A DNA stretch of 64,000 nt, taken from positions 62,001 through 126,000 of the forward strand of contig NZ_LWQS01000071.1 in the NCBI RefSeq assembly GCF_001650695.1. Direction: 5' to 3'. The first letter of the stretch is position 1. Every line of letters starts with the position of its first letter. The position numbers were made by a program, and so were the translations under genes. Positions 29,237 to 38,442 of the stretch are shown one piece after another. The notes under the pieces are model-generated. The model did no database searches and was not told where the DNA came from. It saw only the letters and a program-made list of their open reading frames with translations. The DNA is from Chloroflexus islandicus. GTDB lineage: Bacteria; Chloroflexota; Chloroflexia; Chloroflexales; Chloroflexaceae.

Positions 29237-32081
29237 GCGCCATCCACTCCTTCACCGTCTCGATGGTCGGGATCGTCATCGTGCGCACCCGCTCGCCATT
29301 GCGGATGTAGCCGAACTCGGTCATCTTGCGCACAATCTCGCGGTTGATCACCGTCACCGCATTGTCAATCGCGACGCGCGGGTTGGCCCCCTGAAAGACG
29401 ATCCGGTTCCAGACGTTGCTCAACTCGCGCTCTTGCATATAGCTGCCCGGCAGCTTGATCGGCTCTTGCAGCCATTGCCACTGCTGCAAAATCACGTCGC
29501 GGTGCGCCGCCGAAATTGGGGTAAAGCGAAACGCCTCTAGGTTCGCTGAATTCCACAAATATTCCAACCCAAAATTCATAATTAATTCTTGCTGGAATGC
29601 AACCTGCGTCTCGGTTGCCATCCACCACTTGAGGAAGGCCCACCCCTGTTGCGGCTTGTCGGTATTGGCGAACATCATGGCCGCCTGCGCCGAGCCGGTC
29701 GCATAGCGCAACTGCCTGCCATCAGGCAAGACGGTGGCCGGGTAGAGGGCAATGTCCCACAACCCATCGATCTCCGGCGCCGCGGTGAGCAGCTTGAGGT
29801 AGGTTTCAAAGTTCGAGATGCCGACCGGCGTTTCACCAGCGCGAAAACTGTCGTAGAAACTAGCCGTGGTCAGCGGCATGCCGTAGATGGTGAAACTCTC
29901 GGCCATAAACCGGATCGCCTGAATCGCTTCGTCCGACCCCAAGCCCGACATGCCATCGGGGGTGTAGAGCGACGCGCCGTAGTTGAAGAGGTAGGGGGCC
30001 GTGACCAGATAGCCCTTCATGCCGCCGCCGCTAGAGAGCGGCGTGTTGTAGTTCATGCCGAAACGCTGCAATTCGGGCAGAATCTCGAGTACTTCATTCC
30101 ACGTTTGCGGTACCGGTAAATTCAGCGTTTCCAGAATATCTTTGCGGTAGAACGTCACCCAAAAATCTTGTGTTTCGGGAATGGCGTACACCGAGTCGTT
30201 AATGATGTAGCTCAAGAGCGAACCGGGGGCATAGATGCGGATGAAGCGGTCGAAGTCGGGGAAGCTGCGCAAATCGTAGAGCGCATTGCGGATCGCCAGC
30301 TCATACGGGATGTTGGTGCTGACGCCGAGCGCAATGTCGGGTTGGGTGCCGGCGGCGCAGGCCAAGACCAGCTTCGATTCGTTAGGCATAATCGAAAACT
30401 TGACCTTGATCCCGGTCTGCGGTGTGAAGCGCTCGTCGGCCATGCGCTGAAGCAGGTTGACATATTGTTGCGGGCGATTCACCCACACTTCCAGCTCATC
30501 CGGCGCTGCGCCAATGCTCTGGTAGGGATCGCTGCGGAAAGAGGCAAGAAACCGCTGGAACCAATCGGTTACGATTGCGCCGGCGGTGATGTTCGGTTCG
30601 GGAGGGATGATGTCCGGCGAATGGATGTAGATGGTATCGAGCGCCAGCGGCTGGCTCTGCAACGAGGGCAAGATGCTGCCGAGCAGGTGCGCCGCCGAAC
30701 CGGCCCCTTCCGACAAGCGGCTCATGCGGGTCGGAATCCGGTTGGGGTCTTGGGCCAGCACCTCAAGGTTGTCGATTGCCATCTGGTAAGCGAGCACCTC
30801 TGGCGAGGCCGGGGTCTGGTTGACGGCCAGCAAGGCCTGTTGGTCGGCGCGCAGTTGGCTGGCCAGCGCCGCCAGCCGTTCGCGAATATCGGGAATGTAA
30901 TCGGCGATCTCCCACTCTTTGTAAATATCGATCTGGTTGCCGGTGAGGCGCTTGATTGCGAAGGCCAGATCGGCAATCGCCTTCAAACCGGCTCGCACCC
31001 GCTCGATCGAGTCATGATAAGGCGCGGTCGTGGCTTCGATGCCCAAGACGTGCCGGCCTTGCTCAAGATAGATCTGGTACGGCGTCGCTCCGCCCAAAGT
31101 GTCGTTGCGCCAATGTGGGTTATAGCTAAACGGTACCGCATTCAACTCGGCAAACAGCACCTGATCATCAATCAGGATGCGGCGATACACGGTAAAGTTA
31201 TTCTTGTAATCTTGGATAGCGCGCAGGGTGATCGCATACCAGCCGCTCTGCGGCACGGTAAACTCGTAGTAAACCGTCGTGCCGCTGCGGCTCCAACTCT
31301 CGCCGCCGAGGGCATTCATCCGCAGATGGTAGGGATCGTAGGGTGTCACGTCCAGATTGCGGCGGCTGATCGGGCGCACACTGGTGTCGTTCTTGAAGCT
31401 TGGCCGCTCAGCGGCGAGTTCGATCAGCACCCCGCTGCTGGCCGGCGCTTGCCGGCTCGCGCGGTAGGCGGCGTAAGACGGGTACGAGTCGATCGCCGGC
31501 AGCAGATAGAAACTGCCTAGCGCCAGCTCGCCTTCGCCGAGGCTGAGTGAAATGCGCTGGCGGCCCGCCGGCAGCGTGAGTGCGATCGGGTACGGCTGGC
31601 TGAAGTTGGGGTCGCGCAAGAAGACGCGGCTCCAGCGGGCCAAGCGGGCCTGCGGGATCAGGGTTTCGTTGCCGTAGCGGTCGAGCGGGAACTGATCGGC
31701 GGTATCGTGATAGAACAGTGGCACAATCAGCCGCCAGCGCTCAGGTTGGCCCTCGATCTGCACGAGCAGTTCAGGCGGGATGAAGGTGACAGTTTCCGGC
31801 ACGGCGGCGTCAATCGCTAACGCATACGCGCCGGCTTGCGGCACGGTGATGGTGAACGAGACCTGATCGCCGCCGCGCAGCATGACGCTTGGCTTGGCAT
31901 AGCTCGCTGCCAACGGATGGGTTGCCGCCGGCAGACCGAGCGTGTCGGCGCGCACCTCAACCACTGGCGCACTGCCACCCTCGGCCCGCACCGGCAGCGG
32001 GCCGGCGAGCAAGCTAGCGAGCGCCAGCCAAAGGACGATGAGGAGGCGGATAGAGGTTGTGATCTGCCGGCGCCAACCCAT
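29226..32081 (-). CDS. Large extracellular solute-binding protein with N-terminal carbohydrate-binding-like modules
   Basis: A 951-residue exported protein, about twice the usual length of a sugar-binding protein. The signal peptide is [20 protein letters not shown], cleaved near VRA-EGG. Residues about 40-205 and 245-370 look like beta-sandwich modules ([37 protein letters not shown]). A helical linker spans about 370-530, and residues 540-951 form a family 1 solute-binding domain ([38 protein letters not shown]). No lipobox is seen. The gene overlaps its permease partner. Such modules might hold polymer chains near the transporter; that is inference. Confidence 0.8.
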   Translation of the reverse strand: MGWRRQITTSIRLLIVLWLALASLLAGPLPVRAEGGSAPVVEVRADTLGLPAATHPLAASYAKPSVMLRGGDQVSFTITVPQAGAYALAIDAAVPETVTFIPPELLVQIEGQPERWRLIVPLFYHDTADQFPLDRYGNETLIPQARLARWSRVFLRDPNFSQPYPIALTLPAGRQRISLSLGEGELALGSFYLLPAIDSYPSYAAYRASRQAPASSGVLIELAAERPSFKNDTSVRPISRRNLDVTPYDPYHLRMNALGGESWSRSGTTVYYEFTVPQSGWYAITLRAIQDYKNNFTVYRRILIDDQVLFAELNAVPFSYNPHWRNDTLGGATPYQIYLEQGRHVLGIEATTAPYHDSIERVRAGLKAIADLAFAIKRLTGNQIDIYKEWEIADYIPDIRERLAALASQLRADQQALLAVNQTPASPEVLAYQMAIDNLEVLAQDPNRIPTRMSRLSEGAGSAAHLLGSILPSLQSQPLALDTIYIHSPDIIPPEPNITAGAIVTDWFQRFLASFRSDPYQSIGAAPDELEVWVNRPQQYVNLLQRMADERFTPQTGIKVKFSIMPNESKLVLACAAGTQPDIALGVSTNIPYELAIRNALYDLRSFPDFDRFIRIYAPGSLLSYIINDSVYAIPETQDFWVTFYRKDILETLNLPVPQTWNEVLEILPELQRFGMNYNTPLSSGGGMKGYLVTAPYLFNYGASLYTPDGMSGLGSDEAIQAIRFMAESFTIYGMPLTTASFYDSFRAGETPVGISNFETYLKLLTAAPEIDGLWDIALYPATVLPDGRQLRYATGSAQAAMMFANTDKPQQGWAFLKWWMATETQVAFQQELIMNFGLEYLWNSANLEAFRFTPISAAHRDVILQQWQWLQEPIKLPGSYMQERELSNVWNRIVFQGANPRVAIDNAVTVINREIVRKMTEFGYIRNGERVRTMTIPTIETVKEWMAHAN

Positions 32082-32132
32082 AGCTTCACCTAACTATCAC
32101 TACGAACAATGTGTCGATGCTGTGCGGGAGAT

Positions 32133-32163
32133 GCACGGCAGTGCGAGGGACGCACCGCCGTGC
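32133..32163 (-). other. Intercistronic hairpin after the lipoprotein binding-protein gene
   Basis: Arms GCACGGC-A-GTGC and GCAC-C-GCCGTGC pair as 11 base pairs with one mismatch around a 7-base loop. It lies just downstream of the stop of the gene at 32175 and before the next gene. No T-run follows, so it is more likely an mRNA-stabilising or partial attenuation hairpin than a full terminator. Confidence 0.5.
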
Positions 32164-32174
32164 GTTGCTTCCTA

Positions 32175-33632
32175 CTAGCGCAAGGCGGCGTCAACCTCGG
32201 CCCGCGCCGTATCGAGGATATTGTTGGCGAACGTCTCTAATTTCGGCGCGTAATCCTCGTACTTGTAGATGCCATCGCCGGCGCGGAAGAACATGAACCA
32301 CATGTTCACGTCTTTGTCTTCGCCGATGTCAATGCCCGGCTTGCCTTCCCACCGCGCTTGGATGTACCCCGGCACCAGTTTGGCCAGCGACTCGACAAGG
32401 CTATTGTCAAGATTGGCCAGCGCGGCGTTGATCCCCGGCTTGTCGAAGAATTGGCGGTAGAGCGCCAGCGACTCAGTGTCGATCGCGACCGGCATCTTGC
32501 TCGGCACGCCGCCCATCTCGCGGGCCAGTTCCACCTCTTTAGCATAGGCGGCGCGGGCAAAGGTCATCCAGCGCGCGAATTGGTAAGCTTCCTCCAGATT
32601 CGGCGCCGTCTTCGAGACGACGATGATGTCCATCACAATCGCCTGATTGCCGCCGGGGATGCCGACAAAGTCCCAGTCAAAGGTGGCGTTCTGCGCAATC
32701 TGCGGAATGGCCCAACCGCCTTCCCAGCGCATACCGACTTCTTGATTCAGGAACAGCTCCCACGGCCCAGCCGACTTGAAGTTCACCTTCTGCTCGTCGG
32801 TCAACCCTTGCCACGTATAGGGCTTCAGCTCAGTCACCCGCGCCACGGTGTCTTTGAAGGCGGCGGAGTTGTAGTTCATGTGAACGCCGTCGAAGCTGAA
32901 CCACTGCAACTTGTTGTCGAGCACGTGCGGGTACCAGCCCATCACGAACTCCATCTCGTCGAGGCCGAGCACGCCGCGGGCCGGGTTGTGCAGGCCGGTT
33001 ACCGCCGCGTTGAACTCGTCGAGTGTGAAGCCGTACTCAGGCGCGTCGAGGTTAGCCGCTTCGTAGAGATCGCGGTTGACGAAGTACCCCATAATGAACT
33101 GCGCCGCCGGCAAGCCCATCACCTTGCCATCATAAGTGACACCCGACCGCAGCACTTGCGGGATGAGCGGCCAATCGGGATCATTCGCCACCAGTTCGGT
33201 CAGATCGGCCAGCCAGCCGTTCTTGACGTAGAGCGGCATATTGTTGGCCATAAAGACATCAGGCAGCGCGCCTTTAGCCGCATAGGTATTGAGCATATCG
33301 TCCCAGCCGGCGCCCGCCATATCAACGAACTCGATCGTCACGTGCGGGTTCAGCTCGGTATAGACCTTGACCAAGCGGCGCTGGATGTTGTTCTCTTCCT
33401 CGGTGCCGAGGTTCCAGTTGGCGTAGCGCAGGGTCACCGGCTGCTTGGCGGCAGCAGTGGGAGCTGCCGTCGGCGCAGCCGTTGGCGCGGCGGTCGGTTG
33501 TTCAGGGGGTGTCTGTGGCGCAGCGGTTGGCGCTTGGGGAGTCGGTGGCGTAGCCGCTGGCGTACAGCCGGTCATGGCCGCGAGCAACATCAGTATCACG
33601 AGCAGGAAGCCACCTTTGGCAGCGGGTTTCAT
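32175..33632 (-). CDS. ABC transporter sugar-binding lipoprotein
   Basis: A 485-residue family 1 solute-binding protein. The true start is ATG 33632, with a strong AGGAGG site, although the frame is open for over 100 codons upstream. The signal peptide [20 protein letters not shown] ends in a lipobox (MTGC), followed by a Pro/Ala/Thr linker with repeated TAAP units, then the binding domain ([20 protein letters not shown]...). By family it captures an oligosaccharide for CUT1 permeases. It lies between the GH94 gene and the 951-residue binding protein. Which of the two permease pairs it serves is unclear. Confidence 0.9.
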   Translation of the reverse strand: MKPAAKGGFLLVILMLLAAMTGCTPAATPPTPQAPTAAPQTPPEQPTAAPTAAPTAAPTAAAKQPVTLRYANWNLGTEEENNIQRRLVKVYTELNPHVTIEFVDMAGAGWDDMLNTYAAKGALPDVFMANNMPLYVKNGWLADLTELVANDPDWPLIPQVLRSGVTYDGKVMGLPAAQFIMGYFVNRDLYEAANLDAPEYGFTLDEFNAAVTGLHNPARGVLGLDEMEFVMGWYPHVLDNKLQWFSFDGVHMNYNSAAFKDTVARVTELKPYTWQGLTDEQKVNFKSAGPWELFLNQEVGMRWEGGWAIPQIAQNATFDWDFVGIPGGNQAIVMDIIVVSKTAPNLEEAYQFARWMTFARAAYAKEVELAREMGGVPSKMPVAIDTESLALYRQFFDKPGINAALANLDNSLVESLAKLVPGYIQARWEGKPGIDIGEDKDVNMWFMFFRAGDGIYKYEDYAPKLETFANNILDTARAEVDAALR

Positions 33633-33759
33633 GCATTTCCTCCTTGACATGCAAACAAAGCTACGAACGAACGTTGCGGCATTGCAATCAGGTTTTTTGC
33701 GCGTGTCACCTCCTTTCGCAACGGTGCGCCACGCAGGATGTTGGCGCGTTGGTATGGTG

Positions 33760-33780
33760 AGCGGCAGCTTGGCTGCCGCT
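33760..33780 (-). other. Hairpin between the GH94 and binding-lipoprotein genes
   Basis: Arms AGCGGCAGC and GCTGCCGCT form a perfect 9-base-pair stem with loop TTG, 11 bases past the GH94 stop codon. No T-run follows. It may stabilise the mRNA or partly terminate. Confidence 0.4.
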
Positions 33781-33790
33781 GCGACCCTCG

Positions 33791-36172
33791 TTACCCCAAG
33801 ACCACTCGCACCCGGTGAGTCTGGCCATCGGCGAAGACCGGCACGACGTTGCCAGCGAGCGGCTGGCCGTCCACCTCTACCGTCGCCACACCCCGGCTCA
33901 CGTGTTGCGGGTTCAGCACCTCGATCTCGTACACCGCACCGCGGAACGAACGGCGCACGGTGAAGCGATCCCATGCCGCTGGAATCAGCGGATCGATCAG
34001 CAAGCCATTGGCCTGCGGCCTAATCCCCAAAATCCAATGGGTCGCCATCCGGTGCAGCCACTGGGCCGAACCGGTGTACCACGTCCAGCCGCCGCGCCCG
34101 AAATACGGCGATTGCGGGCCGTCAACGTTGCCCGGCGTGACGTAAGGTTCGGCTTTGTAGCGATCCGGATCGGCGCTGCGGTTGGGCGGGCAGATACGGC
34201 GATAGGCTTCATAAGCTTTCTCGGCGTCACCGAGCAGAGCGTAGGCCCACACCGACCACGTGGCAGCGTGGGTATAGACGCCGCCGTTCTCGCGCAGGCC
34301 CGGCGCGTAGCGGGTGACATAACCGATGTCGGGACGGGGACGGGTAAAGGCGGGATAGTTGAGCAACGTGCCATACTCGCAGAGCAGGTGGCGCGAGACC
34401 GACTCCATCGCCTGCCATGCCCGTTCGCGATCGGCAATGCCGCTAATCACCGCCCAAATGTTGGGCATCAAAAAGATGCGGCCCTCATCATTCGCATGCG
34501 ATCCGAGCGGCAAGCCATCATCGGTCGTCGCTTGCAAAAACCACTCGCCATCCCAGCCGTAGCGGTTCGTCGCCCAACGCAGCGTCTCGCGCACCGCCGC
34601 GCAGCGTTCGGCGAACGCCGCATCGCCGCGTTGCTGCGCCAGCGGCATCCAGCGCTCAAGGATCGCGTAGAGAAATTCAGCCACCCAAAAACTCTCGCCG
34701 CGCAGATGGGTGCCAACCGCATTGAGGCCATCGTTCCAATCGTGATCCCCCATCAGCGGGATGCCACGGGGCGAAAAGCGGCTGAACGCGCGCTCGATCG
34801 CCCGCTTGCAGTGCAGGTAGAGCGGCTCCGCCGGGCCGTTGAGGTACGGCACTGGCTCATCCAGAATCGCGAGATCGTTGGTCTCTTGCAGGTACGAATC
34901 GACGATAAACGGCAGCCAGAGCAAGTCGTCCGAACAGTTGGTACGCGGCCCGCCACCCCGGATCGAAAACCACCAGTGCAGCACATCGCCTTCGATAAAT
35001 TGTTGGGAGGCGTGGAGCAAGATCTGGCGCTTGGCTAAAGCCGGATCGCAGACCAAGAAAATTTGGCTGTCTTGCAACTGATCGCGGAAGCCATAGCCCG
35101 CCGAGACTTGATACAACGCCGACTTGGCCCACAACCGGCCCGAAATCGCCTGATACTTCAGCCAGTAGTTGGTCATCAGATTGAGCGCCGGATCAGGCGT
35201 TTCGACATGCTCGGCGTCAACTAGCCGCGACCAGAAGGCATGCACTGCTGCAAGCGTTTGGGTGCTGGCAGCCGGCGAAGTGAAACGGCGGATCAACTCG
35301 GCGGGATCTTCGCGGCCCTGCTCGGCAGCACCTAGCGTAAAGACGATCGTATGGCTTGCCCCCGGCGCCAGCGCCACCTCGACCTGCAACGCGCCGATTG
35401 CATCGCCGAAGCGACCGGTGCGTCCAGCCAAGGTCGCCATCTGCATCGCCTGCGGATGCTCAAGGCTCTGGTACAAGCCAATAAACGACTCCTTATCGCC
35501 GTCGAAGCTCTTGAGCGGCTCGCTGGCAGCGATAAACGCCACGTAAGGCCAATCGATATTGTTATGCCGGCCCTCCTCATCGGCAAAGCCCCACAAATAC
35601 TTGCGCGCCAGCAACGCATTCAGCGACTGATCGACCGCCGTATCAATGAACAGCTTATGAAACTCGCGATGCTCATCGGGCGCAAACCCCAACAACCACT
35701 CGACATAGGTCGTAACATCGAGCCGGCGAGGCCGGTCAGTCAGATTGGTCAACGTCAGCTCAAACAGCTCAACCGGATCGTGCGGCGCAACAAAGACGGT
35801 CAACCGGCTACGGATGCCGTATGCCTCCTGCGCGAAACGCGAATAACCGAGGCCGTGGGTCACTTGATAGTGGTCATACGCATGCAGCGTCGGCTTATAC
35901 GTCGCCGACCAAAACTGGCCGCTGTCGAGATCGCGCAGATAGAGATACTTCCCCCAATTGTCTTGCACCAAATCCTGAAACGAGCGGGTAATCCGATTCT
36001 GGCCGGCGTTATTGCGCCAACTATAACCCGAACCGGTCTGCGACACCATCAGCGCATAGTCGCCATTACTGATCACATTCCCCCAAGGGCGCGGCGTCAG
36101 CGGCGTGGTGATGATGTATTCGCGGCCATCGGCGCTGAAGTAGCCATAGCGGCTAGGAAAGAGGCGTTCCAT
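33791..36172 (-). CDS. Glycoside hydrolase family 94 phosphorylase
   Basis: A 793-residue GH94 protein without signal peptide. The family uses inorganic phosphate to split beta-glucosidic bonds and release alpha-glucose 1-phosphate. An N-terminal beta-sandwich (about 1-270: [20 protein letters not shown]) precedes an (alpha/alpha)6 barrel. The general-acid Asp lies in GDHDWNDGL near residues 473-481, with a WYTGSAQWL-type motif near the C-terminus. Length matches cellobiose or chitobiose phosphorylases; 1,2-beta-oligoglucan phosphorylases are usually longer. The presence of GH144-type and GH3 genes favours a beta-1,2-glucan role, but cellobiose-type specificity is possible. It is the first gene of the locus, with CGGAGTG upstream of ATG 36172. 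Confidence 0.85.
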   Translation of the reverse strand: MERLFPSRYGYFSADGREYIITTPLTPRPWGNVISNGDYALMVSQTGSGYSWRNNAGQNRITRSFQDLVQDNWGKYLYLRDLDSGQFWSATYKPTLHAYDHYQVTHGLGYSRFAQEAYGIRSRLTVFVAPHDPVELFELTLTNLTDRPRRLDVTTYVEWLLGFAPDEHREFHKLFIDTAVDQSLNALLARKYLWGFADEEGRHNNIDWPYVAFIAASEPLKSFDGDKESFIGLYQSLEHPQAMQMATLAGRTGRFGDAIGALQVEVALAPGASHTIVFTLGAAEQGREDPAELIRRFTSPAASTQTLAAVHAFWSRLVDAEHVETPDPALNLMTNYWLKYQAISGRLWAKSALYQVSAGYGFRDQLQDSQIFLVCDPALAKRQILLHASQQFIEGDVLHWWFSIRGGGPRTNCSDDLLWLPFIVDSYLQETNDLAILDEPVPYLNGPAEPLYLHCKRAIERAFSRFSPRGIPLMGDHDWNDGLNAVGTHLRGESFWVAEFLYAILERWMPLAQQRGDAAFAERCAAVRETLRWATNRYGWDGEWFLQATTDDGLPLGSHANDEGRIFLMPNIWAVISGIADRERAWQAMESVSRHLLCEYGTLLNYPAFTRPRPDIGYVTRYAPGLRENGGVYTHAATWSVWAYALLGDAEKAYEAYRRICPPNRSADPDRYKAEPYVTPGNVDGPQSPYFGRGGWTWYTGSAQWLHRMATHWILGIRPQANGLLIDPLIPAAWDRFTVRRSFRGAVYEIEVLNPQHVSRGVATVEVDGQPLAGNVVPVFADGQTHRVRVVLG

Positions 36173-36213
36173 AACACTCCGTTGTGAAAAGAGAGCAACC
36201 CGGCTATCGTGAA

Positions 36214-36227
36214 ATGAAACGTTTCAT
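36214..36227. promoter_or_regulatory. LacI-type operator O1 (downstream of transcription start)
   Basis: ATGAAACGTTTCAT, a perfect 14-base palindrome with the central CG step favoured by LacI-family proteins. It lies about 50 bases downstream of the predicted start of transcription and 40 bases upstream of the GH94 start codon. Confidence 0.75.
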
Positions 36228-36283
36228 ACGGGCAAATAAAAAATTGCCTCGTCGTGCAAAGCGCAGTTGCGGCTGATGGGCTT

Positions 36284-36311
36284 ATTGTAGCACCACTTTT
36301 TTCCTTGTCAA
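36284..36311 (-). promoter_or_regulatory. Sigma-70-type promoter of the GH94-led locus
   Basis: On the minus strand TTGACA (36306-36311) and TACAAT (36284-36289) are spaced by 16 bases, close to consensus. Transcription would start near 36277 and run into the GH94 gene. Operators lie on both sides. Confidence 0.75.
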
Positions 36312-36319
36312 GATCGTGT

Positions 36320-36333
36320 GTGTAACGTTTCAC
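36320..36333. promoter_or_regulatory. LacI-type operator O2 (upstream of -35)
   Basis: GTGTAACGTTTCAC, one mismatch from a perfect palindrome, immediately upstream of the -35 box. Its centre is 106 bases from O1, about ten helical turns, which would allow looping. Confidence 0.7.
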
Positions 36334-36394
36334 CAACAATTGATGGAAGCGCAATCATTGAACTATCGCCTGTCCGGCTGCGCACGGTTGAGAA

Positions 36395-36408
36395 GTGAAA
36401 TGTTTCAC
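36395..36408. promoter_or_regulatory. LacI-type operator O3
   Basis: GTGAAATGTTTCAC, with one asymmetric central base. Its centre is 75 bases from O2. Together the three sites resemble the multi-operator layout of LacI-controlled sugar operons. Confidence 0.65.
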
Positions 36409-36715
36409 TAAAAGATTGCTGTTCCCGCGCACCTATATGTCATTGCGAGGGGGCGTGGTCGGTTGTCATTGCGAGGGAGGGTGGCCACCCGCGAAGCAGG
36501 GTGCCGCCCGACCGAAGCAATCTCCCGCTTCAGCGAGAGAAATGCCTGAGCGGGTTGCTGCCGTGCTCGCGGGGGATTGCTTCGCCGCGCGTGGGCAGAG
36601 CATCGCTCTGCCCCTACGCGCGGCTCGCAATGACAGAGGGGGAGCGGGGGATTGCTTCGCCGCCCTTTCGTGTACAATAGAAGCAGCGCCGTGATCAGCG
36701 AAACCGAGGTGAGCT

Positions 36716-37015
36716 ATGCGACTCAGTGAAGATAAAGTGCGCCGGATTGCCGAGCGCTTGCACGACGAATTGGCCGAGCGCGGCCTGTTAGCCTACCGCG
36801 ACCGTCCCGGCCAGCGCCCTAGCGATGGCCGCGCGTTGCGGGTCAAGGCGATCTATGATGCGATTGTGGCCGATCTGAAGATCGAAGAGGAGATTGACGC
36901 TGAAGTTGAGCGGATTCTGGCGACCTACAGCCGCGAAATAAAGGGCACTGAGCGCGATATTCTCTTTCGCAAGCATAAGGAAGAGGTGGCGCGTAAGCGG
37001 GGGTATGTGTTGTAG
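36716..37015 (+). CDS. DUF507 family protein
   Basis: A 99-residue acidic/basic helical protein starting MRLSEDKVRRIAERLHDELA and ending EVARKRGYVL, matching the DUF507 family (PF04368). Function is unknown; no signal peptide or membrane segment is seen. A TACAAT at 36673-36678 and GAGGTGAG before the ATG support expression. A strong hairpin follows 28 bases after the stop. Confidence 0.8.
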   Translation: MRLSEDKVRRIAERLHDELAERGLLAYRDRPGQRPSDGRALRVKAIYDAIVADLKIEEEIDAEVERILATYSREIKGTERDILFRKHKEEVARKRGYVL

Positions 37016-37044
37016 GTGGGGTGCCGCTGTGCTTGGATGTATGC

Positions 37045-37079
37045 TATGGAGTGCGGCAGTTTGACTGCCGCACTCCATA
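37045..37079 (+). terminator. Strong hairpin after the DUF507 gene (repeat family)
   Basis: A perfect 15-base-pair stem, TATGGAGTGCGGCAG / CTGCCGCACTCCATA, with loop TTTGA. A half copy lies at 37138-37157 and related copies at 9247 and 51680. No T-run follows; it may terminate or act as a 3' stability element. Confidence 0.5.
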
Positions 37080-37173
37080 ATGGTTTCACACACTTGTGTT
37101 TTGCGCTGGTCGAGGTAAAAGTCGATGAAGTATTAGTCAAACTGCCGCACTCCATATTGGTATCGCGCACCTC

Positions 37174-37617
37174 CTATTTCACCCAGTAGAGCAGAATATA
37201 GTGCGGCCCGGTGTGCGGCACCACGAATTCTGCGCCGTGTGTCACGAAACCAAAGGCAAGATAGAACGGCAACGCGCTTGTGCGCCCGTGACACCAGATC
37301 ATATCGCCGCCGTGACGCCGGACATGCTCGATCCCGGTTTGAAGCAACGCTTGGCCGATCCCTTGCCGGCGGAAGGCGGGCAAGACTCCCATGCCGCGCA
37401 GCCGCCACGCCGCGCGGGCCGGTACGTCGGGAAACGCTTCGGGGGCGAATGAGGCAATGCCGACAAGCTGGTCGCCAATGAAGCCGCCGGCGTGCAACGC
37501 GAGCGGGTGGTCATCGCCGGGATAGACGAGTTCGTCAATCGCTTGGTGCGGGCGTAGGATGTGTTGGCGCAGTGGCCGGGTTGCGGCGGCGCTGATGGGG
37601 TGAATGGCGTAGTTCAT
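37174..37617 (-). CDS. GNAT-family N-acetyltransferase
   Basis: A 147-residue acetyltransferase. The acetyl-CoA binding signature is visible as MGVLPAFRRQGIGQALLQ, and the C-terminal part is PFYLAFGFVTHGAEF, a usual GNAT ending. The frame extends 33 codons upstream into repeat DNA; ATG 37617 (MNYAIHPISAAATR) is preferred because the fold begins there. The substrate is unknown. The gene is isolated and converges with DUF507. Confidence 0.8.
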   Translation of the reverse strand: MNYAIHPISAAATRPLRQHILRPHQAIDELVYPGDDHPLALHAGGFIGDQLVGIASFAPEAFPDVPARAAWRLRGMGVLPAFRRQGIGQALLQTGIEHVRRHGGDMIWCHGRTSALPFYLAFGFVTHGAEFVVPHTGPHYILLYWVK

Positions 37618-37679
37618 ACGTTCATGCCTGTAACTTAGAGACGTAGAGGAAGCAAAGACGTAGAGGATTCTAACGCAAA

Positions 37680-37838
37680 GACACAAAGATATTTGAGATT
37701 GATCCAAATACCACAAAATGCTCTGCGATCTCTGCGTCCTTCGCGCCTTTGCGTTTACCCATTCTCTGCGATCTCTGCGTCCTTCGCGCCTTTGCGTTTA
37801 CCATTCTCTGCGTCTTTGCTTGCTCGGCGCCTTTGCGT
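37680..37838. repeat. Degenerate CTCTGCG...CCTTTGCGTTTA repeats
   Basis: Several direct copies of a 25-35 base motif (CTCTGCGATCTCTGCGTCC / TTCGCGCCTTTGCGTTTA) fill the gap and run into the end of ruvX. Similar stretches occur at 45140-45180, 45390-45420, 47040-47225 and 56900-56970. Confidence 0.65.
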
Positions 37839-38294
37839 TTAACTGTCTCCGCGCCTCTGCTCACGCTGCGCCTTTGCATCGAGATAGTCTTGCAAGATGA
37901 TCGACGCGGCGACCTGATCAATCTGCTCTTTGATTTTGGCCGGTTTGAGGCCGAGATTGCGCAACATCTGCTCGGCGGCGACACTGGTCAGCCGTTCGTC
38001 GAACATTTCGACCGAGCACGTGAGCGCCGCGGCCAACGCATCGGCAAAGCGTTGCACTGCCACGGCTTGCGGGCCGTGTTCACCGCGCATGGTCAGCGGT
38101 AATCCCACCACCACCCGCGTCACGCCACGCTCGGCGACCAGCCGGGCAATCTGGGCAATGGCTCGTTCGGGTGGGTGGGCGGCGATCGTGGTGAGCGGCG
38201 CGGCAATGCGCGCACTGGCGTCGCTGATCGCCACGCCGATGCGCCGTTCGCCGACATCAAGCCCTAGGATGGTCTGTTCGTTGGTTAGGTTCAC
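37839..38294 (-). CDS. ruvX: Putative pre-16S rRNA nuclease / Holliday junction resolvase-like YqgF
   Basis: A 151-residue RNase H-fold protein. Motifs seen are ILGLDVGERRIGVAIS at the N-terminus, VVVGLPLTMRGEHG, DERLTSVAAEQML and DQVAASIILQDYL, providing the acidic active-site residues. In E. coli YqgF takes part in maturing the 16S rRNA 5' end. GTG 38294 is chosen; a TTG 7 codons upstream is also in frame and neither has a clear ribosome-binding site. The C-terminal tail (EQRRGDS) is encoded by repeat-derived sequence. Confidence 0.85.
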   Translation of the reverse strand: MNLTNEQTILGLDVGERRIGVAISDASARIAAPLTTIAAHPPERAIAQIARLVAERGVTRVVVGLPLTMRGEHGPQAVAVQRFADALAAALTCSVEMFDERLTSVAAEQMLRNLGLKPAKIKEQIDQVAASIILQDYLDAKAQREQRRGDS

Positions 38295-38442
38295 GTTAGC
38301 CGGATATAATGGCAACGCAGAGGGCGCTGAGGCGTCTATATCCTCTATGTTGTGGCAGCCACTCTACGCTTGCGATAAATCTGTTGTTCTGCAAGCAGTT
38401 GCCGTAGTTGCAGTATGCTGCGTCTACGGCAACGTGCCCTCC

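Larger units (their letters stand above)
36173..36715. other. Intergenic region: GH94 promoter/operators and repeat elements
   Basis: This 543-base gap separates the minus-strand locus from the plus-strand DUF507 gene. Positions 36200-36410 hold the promoter and LacI-type operators. Positions 36437-36655 hold TCATTGCGAG/GATTGCTTCG repeats in both orientations. Positions 36673-36678 (TACAAT) are the likely -10 of DUF507. No further gene is seen. Confidence 0.7.

Noticed and set aside
32358-33647. A 429-codon plus-strand frame opposite the binding-lipoprotein gene
   Set aside because: It mirrors codon bias of the real minus-strand gene; no domain or start signal is seen. The same applies to other long antisense frames (for example 40846-42102, 33815-35038, 30168-31520).
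33633-33711. A 26-codon frame from GTG near 33711 whose stop overlaps the binding-lipoprotein start (ATGA)
   Set aside because: Its AGGAGG sequence touches the GTG itself, leaving no spacing, and the peptide is featureless. A leader peptide is possible but not supported.
33633-33974. N-terminal extension of the binding-lipoprotein frame
   Set aside because: The extension overlaps the GH94 gene and lacks a start signal, whereas ATG 33632 has AGGAGG and begins a perfect lipoprotein signal peptide.
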